NCBI GenBank assembly: GCA_034168985.1
Contig: JAXFJE010000007.1
Coordinates: forward strand, 25,901 to 89,900
DNA length: 64,000 bases
Reading direction: 5' to 3'
Source of the DNA: JALEVB01 sp022768265
Lineage (GTDB): Bacteria > Bacillota_I > Bacilli_A > Erysipelotrichales > Erysipelotrichaceae
Below the pieces are notes generated by a model. It worked only from the letters and a program-made list of their open reading frames with translations. It did not search any database and was not told the origin of the DNA. The position numbers and the translations under genes were made by a program. Below are positions 9,601 to 17,972 of this stretch, in pieces (position 1 is the stretch's first letter; each line of letters begins with the position of its first letter).

Positions 9601-10955
9601 GACAAAGCATCTTTGACATGTTCATTAGATATATTAGTTTTTTCTTGGATAAATTCAGGTATTGGTACTGGCGGTTTAACAAATAATTGCTTACGATCTA
9701 CGATCGTATTATTTTGGATCTTAACAGCCCCAAATTCGATGATATGATCAAAATAACAGCTTAAGCCCGTTGTTTCTAAGTCGAAGGCAACATATTCACA
9801 GGTATCTAAAGAGCTATCATTACCATTTCTAACGATGGTTAACTGTTCATCAACCATGTTCATCTCACAACCATAAAAGACCTTAAAAGGAATTTCCAAT
9901 CCTTTTGACAAGGCTTTAGCTTGATTATGCGCCTTAGCAAAAGCCTGGACTCCTGCATGATCACAGATAGCAATACCTTTATGTCCTAGATTGAAAGCAT
10001 AAGAAATCAAATCTTTAACATCACAGATTCCATCCATTTCACTCATCGTGGTATGCGCATGCAGCTCGATTCTTTTGACTTCTTCATTATCTTTGGCCTT
10101 AGAAGCTTCGACTTTTTCTATTAGTTTAGGATTGCATACTAGATCCTTGCTGTAATTATCATAAATAATGCTACCATAAACTTGAATCTCATCATTAACC
10201 TTGATTTCATGAAGCATTTCAGCAGTAGTGAATTTACCTTCATAGCGCTTCATCAAGATCGCATCATTATCATCATGGACACTGATCGTTTGAATGATCC
10301 GTCCGGCTTTACTTGTGATTTCTTCAATATTAAAAATCTTAGCTCTAAACTGAATAAAATCCATCGGCCCTTGAATAGCAGCTAATTCTATCTTCGTATA
10401 TTCTTCAAGTTTTAATTTGCGATAACTATTAGCTGGCTTAGTAGCTTTCTCTATGATTGGTTTATTCTCAACTTTTTCCACCGCTAAATTATTAACATTA
10501 CAATTGATGGTCTTGACGATACACTCTAACTTGATCTTATCATAACCAACTTTCGCAAATTTGTCTTTTAGGATCGATAAGCAATTGTTAGCCTGTTGAT
10601 GATCTGCTTCACTATAAAAACAAAGGTTATAGCAATCACCATCCAATGATGGCATCGCATGCTTAAAGATCTTTAGCTCATCATAATTACTAAAAAAACT
10701 TAAATATTTATGAAATTCTTGCAGATCATTATCAAAACTATCAGCTTTGACTTCAATTATCAATTTATTTAAATTACATAGCTTTCTAAATCCCATGATA
10801 ATAGCTTGAAATGTTTCAAAGCTTAAAGGTTTATGATCATGCAAAAGTAATTCTAGCTCATTGGCATGAGCATAAAATTTCATACTGACTATTTCACAAG
10901 TATCATTATTGATATCTTGATTTAACTTATTTAAGATGTCTTTTAATAGATTCAT
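6639..10955 (-). CDS. polC: DNA polymerase III, PolC-type alpha subunit
   Basis: PolC is the replicative polymerase of low-GC Gram-positive bacteria and carries its own 3'-5' exonuclease. Visible in order are an N-terminal region and OB-fold, the PHP domain starting IELHAHTTMSEMDG near residue 298, the DnaQ-like exonuclease (FDLETTG near 392) inserted in the PHP domain, the SRGSVGSS polymerase motif near 880, a zinc site (CPNC...CPHC near 910), PDIDLNFS near 960, and the C-terminal part with a helix-hairpin-helix. I take the ATG at 10955 (1438 residues) because GAGGG lies upstream; the longer frame to 10985 has no ribosome binding site. It appears to be a single gene unit. Confidence 0.98.
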   Translation of the reverse strand: MNLLKDILNKLNQDINNDTCEIVSMKFYAHANELELLLHDHKPLSFETFQAIIMGFRKLCNLNKLIIEVKADSFDNDLQEFHKYLSFFSNYDELKIFKHAMPSLDGDCYNLCFYSEADHQQANNCLSILKDKFAKVGYDKIKLECIVKTINCNVNNLAVEKVENKPIIEKATKPANSYRKLKLEEYTKIELAAIQGPMDFIQFRAKIFNIEEITSKAGRIIQTISVHDDNDAILMKRYEGKFTTAEMLHEIKVNDEIQVYGSIIYDNYSKDLVCNPKLIEKVEASKAKDNEEVKRIELHAHTTMSEMDGICDVKDLISYAFNLGHKGIAICDHAGVQAFAKAHNQAKALSKGLEIPFKVFYGCEMNMVDEQLTIVRNGNDSSLDTCEYVAFDLETTGLSCYFDHIIEFGAVKIQNNTIVDRKQLFVKPPVPIPEFIQEKTNISNEHVKDALSFEQVCDEILAWIGDAVLVAHNAGFDYGFLNEELRRINRPALKNPVIDTLDFARAIHSDRRAYRLGNIARLYKITYDEEVAHRADYDANVLADVFLCMLKDGKNNGAKTINDLQHLQSDKSFAKVRKSHVVVMAKNQKGIKDLYQLITISNTKTLAVFGKANGKSGEEFLSEPRIFRNEIIKHRDNLLIGSACYNGEVFEHAANGNQDQLAKAISFYDYIELQPLGNYLPLLNMHSVPSMERLQAILWRIIKEAQKQNKIIVATGDVHYLTKKEKKFRDIYIATQGVGGVRHPLYIYNAQVRMNSKNPDQHFLTTKEMLEAFAWLDDPKLAYQFVVENPNKIYDLVEYAQPVPDGTFPPVIEGSSEKLTNVCYETAHQVYGENLPEIVTARLEKELHSIISNGYGVVYYISHLLVKKSNKDGYLVGSRGSVGSSFVATMSGITEVNPLKPHYICPNCKYSEFVEDGLVASGFDLPEKFCPHCQTKLKGEGQNIPFETFLGFNGDKVPDIDLNFSNEYQARAHAFTKEVFGEDHVFRAGTIGTVANKTAFGYVTGYAEEMGIANMRKVTKDFLAAGCEGVKRTTGQHPGGIIVIPQDYEVCDFTPVQYPANDQSSEWRTTHFDFHDIHDNVLKFDLLGHVDPTAMRLLQNLSGIDPKTIPMNDAQTLSLFSSQDALKIDSRIYSEETGALGLPEFGTRITRKVLEQTRPKTFGDLVIISGLTHGTDVWAGNASVLVENGVPLNQVIGCRDDIMTYLISCGVEPIVAFTIMESVRKGKGLKPEWEETMNQHHVHDWYIDSCKKIKYMFPKAHAVAYVIMAVRIAWYKVHLPHYFYIQYLTLRCDAYEIETMTKGVGVIQNRMNDIQSRMNNYAEKPASNKEKALYDTLEVVLEMNARGYRVGNIDLYKSKATQFCVDEADVKTIIPPFITIDGLGANVAKSIEEARQKGEFLSKQDLAQRTQLSATLIRKLEVLGCLEGMQEENQMSLF

Positions 10956-11018
10956 AATTTCCCTCGCCCCATAATAATACCACAATTTTGATTTATTAGC
11001 TAAGAGTTGATTAAATTA

Positions 11019-11027
11019 TGCTATACT
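11019..11027 (+). promoter_or_regulatory. Extended -10 promoter for the zinc-ribbon membrane protein gene
   Basis: TG, one base, then TATACT form an extended -10 element about 22 bases before the start codon. No good -35 is seen. AGAGG lies just before the ATG at 11050. Confidence 0.55.
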
Positions 11028-11049
11028 ATTAAAGATAAAGAGGTTTACC

Positions 11050-11592
11050 ATGAAAATTAAATGTCCTAAATGCGATCACATCTTAAATAAAGATGTCGCA
11101 AAACAATTTGAAGAGTTTGAAATTGGACAAATTAGCTGTCCAAAATGTAAATTTAAGCTTAAAAGATTTGTTTCTGAAACCGATCTACTATTGTATTTTC
11201 TTTGCTCGATCATCCTATATTCACTAGCCTGTCTATTAATTTATACGACCTTTGATTTTGTGCAAAATTTCTGGGCTAGCCTGATCATTTTGATCATCAT
11301 CTTTACAACAGCTTTTTTATTAACTAGGATCTTTACCTTTAAGATCTATGAAAATGCCTATTTTAAAGAAGACCTTAAAAACAAGCCTTATGAGCTTAAT
11401 GAAAAAGGAAATATCGCAAAGCGCTTAAAGACCCAATTTATCTTATTCATGTGCTTAGTTTTATTCTTTGGTTCCCAACCACAATTCATAACAGCATTTT
11501 TTATCTTCATCATCGTCTTTTTCGTTTTAACCTTCATTAAATTTAGACTTTGTTTAAAAACTGAAAAAATGACAGCTAAAAACAATCATTAA
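11050..11592 (+). CDS. Membrane protein with N-terminal double-CPKC zinc ribbon
   Basis: The 180-residue protein begins with a zinc ribbon (CPKC at residues 5-8 and again at 31-34) followed by four likely membrane segments at about 50-70, 78-97, 128-145 and 147-165, and a charged C-terminal tail. Both termini would be in the cytoplasm. The gene is alone on the plus strand between polC and the mgl operon, has its own promoter and shares a strong terminator region with the convergent mgl operon. I do not recognise a named family; the architecture is a metal-binding or nucleic acid-binding ribbon tethered to the membrane. No function is claimed. Confidence 0.8.
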   Translation: MKIKCPKCDHILNKDVAKQFEEFEIGQISCPKCKFKLKRFVSETDLLLYFLCSIILYSLACLLIYTTFDFVQNFWASLIILIIIFTTAFLLTRIFTFKIYENAYFKEDLKNKPYELNEKGNIAKRLKTQFILFMCLVLFFGSQPQFITAFFIFIIVFFVLTFIKFRLCLKTEKMTAKNNH

Positions 11593-11601
11593 TAGTATGC
11601 T

Positions 11602-11644
11602 AAAAAACTAGAAGCATGGTATCCATCCATGTTCTAGTTTTTTT
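11602..11644 (+). terminator. Terminator of the zinc-ribbon membrane protein gene
   Basis: The sequence AAAAAACTAGAA near 11602 pairs with TTCTAGTTTTTT ending near 11642, with an inner CATGG/CCATG stem. The A-run and T-run make it likely to work in both directions. Confidence 0.85.
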
Positions 11645-11661
11645 ATGCTTAACCTTTTGAT

Positions 11662-11691
11662 ATTAAAAACTTCTCGAAAACGAGAAGTTTT
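11662..11691 (-). terminator. Terminator of the mgl operon
   Basis: An 11-bp perfect stem (11666-11676 with 11681-11691) and a 4-base loop lie just after the mglC stop; on the minus strand the stem ends in a run of T residues. Confidence 0.85.
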
Positions 11692-11697
11692 GTGTAA

Positions 11698-12690
11698 TTA
11701 TTTTTTAGCTGTATATTTACGAATATCTAAAGCAACTGCAACGATGATGACCAAACCTTGAACAATATATTGATATGAAGTATCAATTCTTAGATATTGC
11801 ATCGAAGATTTCATCAACTCAAATACCAACACCCCTAAAAGGATACCAGGAACAGTACCAACACCACCGGCAGTAGATACCCCACCGATCGTACAGGCAG
11901 CAATAGCTTCTAGTTCATAACCCATACCTAAGTTAACACTAGCACCACCAGATTTAGAAGTTAGCAAGAATCCTGCGATACCATACATCGCACCTGCTAA
12001 AGTATAGATGCGTAATTTTTCTGCAACAGTATTTACTCCTGAAACTTCAGCAGCACTTTCATTACCACCGATAGCGTACATATACTTACCATGACGAGTT
12101 TTATTGTATAAGAACCAGAATACGACGCCGGCAATTAAAGCAAACCAGAAGAAGTATTTGAAGAATAAAAACTCTTTCGTCGCAAGTTGGGTAAAGTCTT
12201 TTCGCAAGCCCCCGATAGGTTCAGCTCCTGAATATACCAAGTTGATACCATAGATAACCGTTTGCATACCTAATGTAGCTAAGAATGGTGGTACATTGAA
12301 GAAAGAAATGACCGCACCGTTTAATAAACCAAATAATGCACAAACAGCAACAACGATCAACAAAATTACGATCAAAGGCAATTCTGGAAGATTTTGGAAC
12401 ATTCTTCCGCTATAATCAGCTCTTTGTAACAAAGTAGCAGCCAAAACCCCACCTAGACCAACAGCACGCCCTGCCGAAAGGTCTGTACCTTTAGTAATCA
12501 AACAGCCACTGACACCTAAAGCAATGATGAAACGTGGCGATACGTTTACTGAAATATTATGAAAGTTACGCCAAGAAAAGAAACCATCTTGGGTAAATGA
12601 TACATAAATCACCAAAAATACTAACAAAATAACGATCATATTATTTGTTAGTAAATCAATAATTTTTTTTCTATCCTTTAAATTATTCAT
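11698..12690 (-). CDS. mglC: Galactose/methyl-galactoside ABC transporter permease
   Basis: This 330-residue, very hydrophobic protein is a sugar permease of the RbsC/MglC type: ALGVSGCLITKGTDLSAGRAVGL near the N-terminus, then many transmembrane segments, and the ABC-coupling region GGNESAAEVSGVNTVAEKLRIYTLAGAMYGIAGFLL. It would form the membrane channel with the ATPase MglA and the binding lipoprotein MglB. It lies 14 bases after mglA and is the last gene of the operon. The galactose specificity is inferred from family similarity and the adjacent galK and galM genes; ribose or other hexoses cannot be excluded. Confidence 0.9.
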   Translation of the reverse strand: MNNLKDRKKIIDLLTNNMIVILLVFLVIYVSFTQDGFFSWRNFHNISVNVSPRFIIALGVSGCLITKGTDLSAGRAVGLGGVLAATLLQRADYSGRMFQNLPELPLIVILLIVVAVCALFGLLNGAVISFFNVPPFLATLGMQTVIYGINLVYSGAEPIGGLRKDFTQLATKEFLFFKYFFWFALIAGVVFWFLYNKTRHGKYMYAIGGNESAAEVSGVNTVAEKLRIYTLAGAMYGIAGFLLTSKSGGASVNLGMGYELEAIAACTIGGVSTAGGVGTVPGILLGVLVFELMKSSMQYLRIDTSYQYIVQGLVIIVAVALDIRKYTAKK

Positions 12691-12704
12691 CTTAATCTCT
12701 CCAT

Positions 12705-14216
12705 TTACATATACATTGTAGCTAAATCCATGACTTTTTCTTGCGTAGCTTCTTTACCATCTAACACACCAGTCATGCGTCCTTCGCACATAACCATGAT
12801 CCTATCAGACATACCTAATAATTCCGGCATTTCACTGGAAATCATGATGATAGATTTTCCTTGTTCAGCTAATTGAGCAATAATAGTATAAATTTCATAT
12901 TTTGCCCCAACGTCGATACCTCTAGTAGGTTCATCCAAAATTAAGATTTCTGGATCATTAGCTAACCAACGTGAAATGATAACTTTTTGTTGGTTACCAC
13001 CAGACAAGCTTTGGATCTTAGTTTTATTACTTGGGGTCTTGATGCTTAATTTATTGATATTAGCATTTACAAGATCATCTAATTTTTTATTGTTTAATAC
13101 AAAGCCAAAATCTAGATATTTATCTAAAGAGGCAACCCCAACATTATCCGAAATCGAAAGGACGCCAAAGATCCCCGTAGCTCGACGATCTTCAGTCAAT
13201 AAAGCAATTCCATTTTTAATAGCATCACGTGGACGTTTGATCTTTAGCTCTTTACCTTTGAAGTAAACAGAACCTTTTTCTAAATGTCGGATCCCAAATA
13301 ATCCTTCCATCAATTCAGTTCTTTGTGCTCCTACCAAGCCACCGATTCCTAAGATCTCACCTTTTCGTAATTCAAAGGAAACATCTCTAAAAGATTTCGG
13401 ATTGATCGATGTCATATTTTCTACCTTCAACACGACTTCGCTAGGAACATTATGTCTAGCTGGATAACGATTAGTAAGTTCACGACCAACCATTTTTTGG
13501 ATGATGATATCTGTTGTTAACTCTTTGGCATCCCAAGTTCCAACATAAGTACCATCACGCATGATCGTAACTTCATCAGATATCTTTAAAATTTCTTCCA
13601 TCTTATGAGAAATATAAATAATCGATACCCCTTTATTTCTTAAATCATTGATTATATCGAATAGTGCATCAACTTCTTTTTCGGTCAAACTAGATGTAGG
13701 TTCATCCATGATAACGATCTTAGCATCATGTGAAATAGCTTTTGCAATTTCCACTGATTGCATTTGAGAAACGGATAAATCTCTTAAGACCGTTTTAGGA
13801 CTGAAATTAAGTTTAACTTCACGAATATATTTTTCGGCATCATCATTCATTTTTTTATGATCGATGACTTTGATAGGTCCATAGCTTTTTAGTGGAAAGT
13901 TACCACAATAAATATTTTCAGCAATGCTACGATCTAAAATTGGTTGAAGTTCTTGATGAACCATGGCAATACCTAAATGCAAAGCCTCATCAGGATTTTG
14001 AATCTCTACTTTTTTCCCTTGATATAAAATTTCTCCGCCATCTTTTTTATAGATACCAAATAAACATTTCATCAAAGTAGATTTCCCGGCACCATTTTCC
14101 CCCATCAATGCATGAACCGTACCTGGCTTGATGTTTAAACAAACACCATCTAAAGCTTTAACACCTGGAAAGCTTTTACTTATATTTTTCATTTGTAAAA
14201 CATACTCTTCACTCAT
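12705..14216 (-). CDS. mglA: Galactose/methyl-galactoside ABC transporter ATP-binding protein
   Basis: The 503-residue protein has two ABC domains in tandem, typical of sugar importers of the MglA/RbsA group. The first has Walker A GENGAGKST near residue 40, signature LSVSQMQSVEIAKA and Walker B VIMDEP. The second has the usual degenerate Walker A (GLVGAQRTE), signature LSGGNQQKV and Walker B LILDEPTRGIDVG. It powers uptake through MglC. GGAGG precedes the ATG. A stem-loop separates it from mglB, which fits higher expression of the binding protein. Confidence 0.95.
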   Translation of the reverse strand: MSEEYVLQMKNISKSFPGVKALDGVCLNIKPGTVHALMGENGAGKSTLMKCLFGIYKKDGGEILYQGKKVEIQNPDEALHLGIAMVHQELQPILDRSIAENIYCGNFPLKSYGPIKVIDHKKMNDDAEKYIREVKLNFSPKTVLRDLSVSQMQSVEIAKAISHDAKIVIMDEPTSSLTEKEVDALFDIINDLRNKGVSIIYISHKMEEILKISDEVTIMRDGTYVGTWDAKELTTDIIIQKMVGRELTNRYPARHNVPSEVVLKVENMTSINPKSFRDVSFELRKGEILGIGGLVGAQRTELMEGLFGIRHLEKGSVYFKGKELKIKRPRDAIKNGIALLTEDRRATGIFGVLSISDNVGVASLDKYLDFGFVLNNKKLDDLVNANINKLSIKTPSNKTKIQSLSGGNQQKVIISRWLANDPEILILDEPTRGIDVGAKYEIYTIIAQLAEQGKSIIMISSEMPELLGMSDRIMVMCEGRMTGVLDGKEATQEKVMDLATMYM

Positions 14217-14251
14217 AATTAAATCCTCCTAAGGAAGTAAATCATAAACAA

Positions 14252-14277
14252 GAAGGGTGTTTTTGATGACACCCTTC
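14252..14277 (-). other. Intercistronic stem-loop between mglB and mglA
   Basis: GAAGGGTGT pairs with ACACCCTTC (14252-14260 and 14269-14277) with an 8-base loop. The T-tract on the minus strand is poor, so it is more likely an mRNA-protecting or partly terminating hairpin that raises mglB over mglA and mglC, as is common after binding-protein genes. Confidence 0.65.
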
Positions 14278-14291
14278 CTGAAAGCATCTAA

Positions 14292-15344
14292 TTATTCAGC
14301 AGTTACTTTAACGTAGTCAACCCAGTAGTAAGTTTCCAAAGCTTCACCACTTAAAGCATTAACTACACAATCAGCAGCTGTATGAGATTGACCAATATGG
14401 TCATTTAATACAGTACCTGTCATACCACCATTTTCAACTAACTCAACTGCTTCAGCTAAAGCGTCAACACCAACGATGTAAATATCTTCGCCAACAGTTC
14501 TTCCTGCAGCTTCAATAGCTTGTACAGCACCTAATGCCATAGCATCATTATTACAGAATACAACTTCAACTTTGTCCCCAAATTTAGTTAAAGCGTTAGC
14601 AACGATTTCTTGACCTTTTGCTTGATCCCAGTCACCACGTTGCATATCTAATTGTTCAACTTCTAAACCAGATTTTTCTTTATATTGAGATACTGAGAAT
14701 TCTGTACGATATTGCGCATCGATATTTTCAGGGTCACCTTGAACCATTACATATGATAATACGCCATCACCGTTAACATCACCTTTGTTAGGTAGATCAG
14801 CAATGATTTCACCTTGGAATTTACCAGATTGTCTTGCATCAGCACCTACATAAGTGTATTTTGTTCCATAGTCTTCAGATTCATAAGCTTCCATATCTTC
14901 TTGTACTGGTTCACGGTTGATGAAGATACAAGGGATATCAGCAGAAGCACATTTATCAATGATTGTTGATGCAGAAGTTGATTGTACTAAGTTGATTACT
15001 AATGCATCATAACCAGCAGAGATGAAGTTTTCGATTTGGGTTGTTTGTTCAGCCATATCGTTTTTACCATCTTGGATATCTACTTCGTAATTATAGTCAC
15101 CATTTGCACTTAGTTCTTTGAAGTAAGATTCTAATTCGTTACGGTAAAGAGTCATGAAGTTGTCATCGAACTTGTAAATAGAAACCCCAATTCTTTTTGT
15201 TTCTTTATCAGTTGATGTAGTAGTTGTTGATTCTGTAGGTTTAGTTGTTTCGCCACCATCAGAACTTTCAGTTGGAGATGAGCATCCTACCATTCCAAAT
15301 AGTAGGGCTCCGGTAGTAAGTAAAGCTAATAATTTCTTTTTCAT
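14292..15344 (-). CDS. mglB: Galactose/glucose-binding lipoprotein of the mgl transporter
   Basis: This is a periplasmic-binding-protein family member (type 1 fold, like MglB/RbsB) anchored as a lipoprotein. The start at 15344 gives a 350-residue protein beginning MKKKLLALLTTGALLFGMVGC, with the lipid-modified cysteine at residue 21; GGGAGG precedes this ATG, while the longer frame to 15398 crosses the promoter. A serine/threonine-rich linker follows, then the sugar-binding fold with IGVSIYKFDDNF, INREPV, GADARQSG and VVFCNNDAMALGA, all close to galactose/glucose-binding proteins. Calcium-loop-like residues (DVNGDGVLSYV) are also seen. It is the first gene of mglBAC. Confidence 0.95.
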   Translation of the reverse strand: MKKKLLALLTTGALLFGMVGCSSPTESSDGGETTKPTESTTTTSTDKETKRIGVSIYKFDDNFMTLYRNELESYFKELSANGDYNYEVDIQDGKNDMAEQTTQIENFISAGYDALVINLVQSTSASTIIDKCASADIPCIFINREPVQEDMEAYESEDYGTKYTYVGADARQSGKFQGEIIADLPNKGDVNGDGVLSYVMVQGDPENIDAQYRTEFSVSQYKEKSGLEVEQLDMQRGDWDQAKGQEIVANALTKFGDKVEVVFCNNDAMALGAVQAIEAAGRTVGEDIYIVGVDALAEAVELVENGGMTGTVLNDHIGQSHTAADCVVNALSGEALETYYWVDYVKVTAE

Positions 15345-15370
15345 AAATTCCTCCCGTATACCGGATATGT

Positions 15371-15384
15371 TGTATACGCTTTCA
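15371..15384 (-). promoter_or_regulatory. cre-like operator at the mglB transcription start
   Basis: On the minus strand the site reads TGAAAGCGTATACA, one base off the usual CcpA cre pattern. It overlaps the predicted mglB start point (about 15378), so binding of CcpA or the local LacI-family regulator would block the promoter. Confidence 0.65.
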
Positions 15385-15413
15385 ATGATAAAACTCAATC
15401 AAGTAGATGTCAA
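15385..15413 (-). promoter_or_regulatory. Promoter of the mglBAC operon
   Basis: A perfect TTGACA (15413-15408) and TATCAT (15390-15385) are separated by 17 bases on the minus strand, placing transcript start near 15378 and giving a 34-base leader. Confidence 0.85.
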
Positions 15414-15424
15414 TATTATATATC

Positions 15425-15513
15425 TAAACGGTTACATTTTTATAAATTTTTACTAAAATTTTTGTGAAAAAATTCGCAGTTAATCGCTTTCATTGCATTT
15501 GGATACGGTTACA
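15425..15513. promoter_or_regulatory. Three further LacI-family-like operator boxes between mglB and the regulator
   Basis: TAAACGGTTACA at 15425-15436 and ATACGGTTACA at 15503-15513 share the ACGGTTACA core, and GTTAATCGCTTTCA at 15479-15492 resembles the cre-like box at mglB. The central CG of the last two boxes are 21 bases apart, two helical turns. The set fits looping by the divergent regulator and CcpA; no binding data exist. Confidence 0.5.
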
Positions 15514-15580
15514 ATTCAACTTTTAGGATATTTTTTTCGATTATTTTACTATTTAACTGAAATGTTTACTAAACAATTAA

Positions 15581-15609
15581 TTGTTTTTTACTACTTTTTA
15601 TGATATATT
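15581..15609 (+). promoter_or_regulatory. Promoter of the LacI-family regulator gene
   Basis: TTGTTT (15581-15586) and TATATT (15604-15609) are separated by 17 bases; GAGGA lies before the ATG at 15633. Confidence 0.7.
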
Positions 15610-15632
15610 AGTCGCAAATAGAGGAATATTAT

Positions 15633-16631
15633 ATGGTTAGATTAAAAGATATCGCCGAAAAGGCAAATGTTTCCATTTCTACAGTAAGCCGCTGCTTAAA
15701 CGATGACCCTACCCTTTTGCTTAGTGAGCAAACTATTAATCGCATCAAGAATACCGCTGCAAACCTAGGCTATACTAAAAAGAAATATACAAAAAAATCT
15801 AGTCAAAAAAACACGATCGGTATCGTCCATTGGTACACCTCAGAAAAAGAGTTGAATGATCCCTTTTATCTGGCGATCCGCATTGGTGCGGAGAAATATC
15901 TCAATGATAATGGTTTTAACTATGTTCGCGTCTTTAAAAGTGATAAGAACTATGTTGAACAATTACATGAAGTCAACTCTTTGATCTGCATCGGCAAATT
16001 TTCTAATAATGAGATCATCGAGTTTCGTAATCTTTGCGATAATATCGTCTTTGTCGATCTTAATTTAGAGCGTATCATCGCTACTCATATCCTTATCGAT
16101 ATCGAAGGAGCTATGAAAGATGTCATCGATTATTTATATCGACTAAATCATCGTAACATTGGTTTTTTTGGTGGTATCGAATATACCAGCGATCATAAAC
16201 AATACGATGATCAACGAATCACTAATTTTATCAAATATTGTGATCTATACCATCTTAACTACCATGATTTCATCTTCCAAAAAGAATTTTCCATCGAATC
16301 AGGTTATAAGATGGCTCAAGAACTATTAAAGCTAAAAAAACGCCCTACCGCGATCTTTTGTGCCAACGATCTAATTGCTAAAGGGGCCTTAAATGCTTTC
16401 TTTGAATCTAAAGTACGCGTTCCTGAGGATATCTCGATCATCGGTTTTAACAACGATAAGGAAGCGGCTTTTACCATTCCTCCTTTAACTACCATCCATG
16501 TACCAAGTACGCAAATGGGTGAAATTGCGGCTAGGATCGTAGCTAAAAACATCAGTGCTAAAAAATTATATCCCGTTAAGATTACGGTACCTTGTAAACT
16601 AATCATTCGCGAAAGTGTTAAACCATTATAA
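15633..16631 (+). CDS. LacI/GalR-family transcriptional regulator, probable galactose repressor
   Basis: The 332-residue protein starts with the LacI-type helix-turn-helix (LKDIAEKANVSISTVSRCLN), then a hinge helix and a type 1 periplasmic-binding-protein-like sensor domain (FCANDLIAKGALNAFFES and VPEDISIIGFNND are conserved blocks). It is transcribed away from mglBAC across a 288-base region with several operator-like boxes and converges on galK. This points to control of galactose uptake and use, probably with galactose as inducer, as in GalR. The ligand is inferred from context only, so no gene symbol is given. Confidence 0.92.
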   Translation: MVRLKDIAEKANVSISTVSRCLNDDPTLLLSEQTINRIKNTAANLGYTKKKYTKKSSQKNTIGIVHWYTSEKELNDPFYLAIRIGAEKYLNDNGFNYVRVFKSDKNYVEQLHEVNSLICIGKFSNNEIIEFRNLCDNIVFVDLNLERIIATHILIDIEGAMKDVIDYLYRLNHRNIGFFGGIEYTSDHKQYDDQRITNFIKYCDLYHLNYHDFIFQKEFSIESGYKMAQELLKLKKRPTAIFCANDLIAKGALNAFFESKVRVPEDISIIGFNNDKEAAFTIPPLTTIHVPSTQMGEIAARIVAKNISAKKLYPVKITVPCKLIIRESVKPL

Positions 16632-16694
16632 AAAGCAGGTAAATATGCGCATGTCCCATCATGATGGACAAGCGCATCAAAACCTGCTTTTTTT
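16630..16694. terminator. Bidirectional terminator between regulator and galK
   Basis: AAAAAGCAGGT pairs with ACCTGCTTTTT, with a long inner stem (ATGCGC/GCGCAT and TGTCC/GGACA). A-run and T-run on both sides serve the convergent regulator and galK genes. Confidence 0.88.
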
Positions 16695-16697
16695 ATC

Positions 16698-17972
16698 TTA
16701 TACGATCTTATAGCCACCTACTGGACGAATGCTAAAGACAAAGCAACTACCTTCGCCAAAAACACTTTCCATATATGTTTTATAAGTATCTAGCATATCT
16801 TTTGGTACAAAGGCTTGAATGGTTCCAGCTAATCCCCCACCATGTACACGATAAGCGCCTTTACCCTTAAGCAATTGTTCGCTCAAACATAGTGCTACTG
16901 CCAAATTTTGATGTTTGATATTATTAGGTGAATATACATTTTGCAAATACATATAACTTGAATAACCAGATTCAATGATATGTTGTTTAAAGCTTTCGAT
17001 ATCATTAGCTTTTAAGGCTGCAACTTCGTCTAAGACCCTATTTGTTTCATCAACGAAATGTAAGGCCCTTAAAATACAGCGATCACTAGAAACATTATCT
17101 CTAAGCATTTTGATATTCGCCATGATTTCTGCTTTGGTAACTTGAGATAATACTTCTTTACCCAATAATTTTGCTACTTCTTTCATTTCTTGTGGCATTA
17201 ATCCATATTCATCACTTAGATCAGCATGATCTTGTTTAGTATCTACGATGCATAAGCAATAGTTGCTATGAGCAAAATCAAAATCGATCTTTTCAACGTA
17301 TGGATCTTCTTTATCTTTAAAATCGATCGTTACAAAACCACCAACAGAACATGCCATTTGATCCATCAAACCACATGGTTTCATAAAATACTTATTTTCA
17401 GCGTATTGACCAACTTTGGCGATCGTAATTGGATCAACTTTGCCATCATTATATAAATATGAAAGAATGTTACCTACCAAAACTTCAAATGCAGCACTGC
17501 TTGAAATACCTGAACCTTTCAAAACAGCACTATGAGTATACGCTTTAAAACCACCAATATTATAGCCTAGTTCTTTAAAGCGTACCAATGTTCCTTTGAT
17601 CAATGATTCCGAAGTAAATTTTTCTGTTTCTTTAAAAGCTAGATCATTTAGATATACTGGAGCGATATCAAAATCATCAGCATAATATTCTACATGATCA
17701 TCACACTTCACTACAACAGCAACGATGTCCATATTAACGCTAGCTGCCAAGACCCTACCAAGTTGATGGTCAGTGTGATTGCCTCCAACTTCTGTTCTAC
17801 CTGGGGCACTGATCAAAGAAGCTTCAACATCACCGAATTTAGCTAAAGCTTGATCAAGTAAATGGGCATAGCGTTCATATTGATCATTTAGATCTTCCCC
17901 TTGGGTTAGCATGTGCAATTTGTTATCAAATTGCTTTTGTAGTAAGGCATTTTTAATTTCACTAATTTTCAT
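16698..17972 (-). CDS. galK: Galactokinase
   Basis: Galactokinase makes galactose 1-phosphate from galactose and ATP. The GHMP kinase signatures are clear: APGRTEVGGNHTDHQLGRVLA near residue 57, the ATP loop GSGISSSAAFEVL near 152, and a C-terminal HGGGLAGTIQAFVP motif. At 424 residues it is longer than E. coli GalK (382) but usual for some Firmicutes forms. AAGGAG precedes its ATG, which lies within the last codons of galM (11-base overlap), so it is co-translated. galT and galE are not in the window. Confidence 0.97.
   Translation of the reverse strand: MKISEIKNALLQKQFDNKLHMLTQGEDLNDQYERYAHLLDQALAKFGDVEASLISAPGRTEVGGNHTDHQLGRVLAASVNMDIVAVVVKCDDHVEYYADDFDIAPVYLNDLAFKETEKFTSESLIKGTLVRFKELGYNIGGFKAYTHSAVLKGSGISSSAAFEVLVGNILSYLYNDGKVDPITIAKVGQYAENKYFMKPCGLMDQMACSVGGFVTIDFKDKEDPYVEKIDFDFAHSNYCLCIVDTKQDHADLSDEYGLMPQEMKEVAKLLGKEVLSQVTKAEIMANIKMLRDNVSSDRCILRALHFVDETNRVLDEVAALKANDIESFKQHIIESGYSSYMYLQNVYSPNNIKHQNLAVALCLSEQLLKGKGAYRVHGGGLAGTIQAFVPKDMLDTYKTYMESVFGEGSCFVFSIRPVGGYKIV

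Noticed and set aside
15345..15398. N-terminal extension of mglB
   Set aside because: It crosses the promoter -10 and the cre-like box, and the lipoprotein signal starts at 15344.
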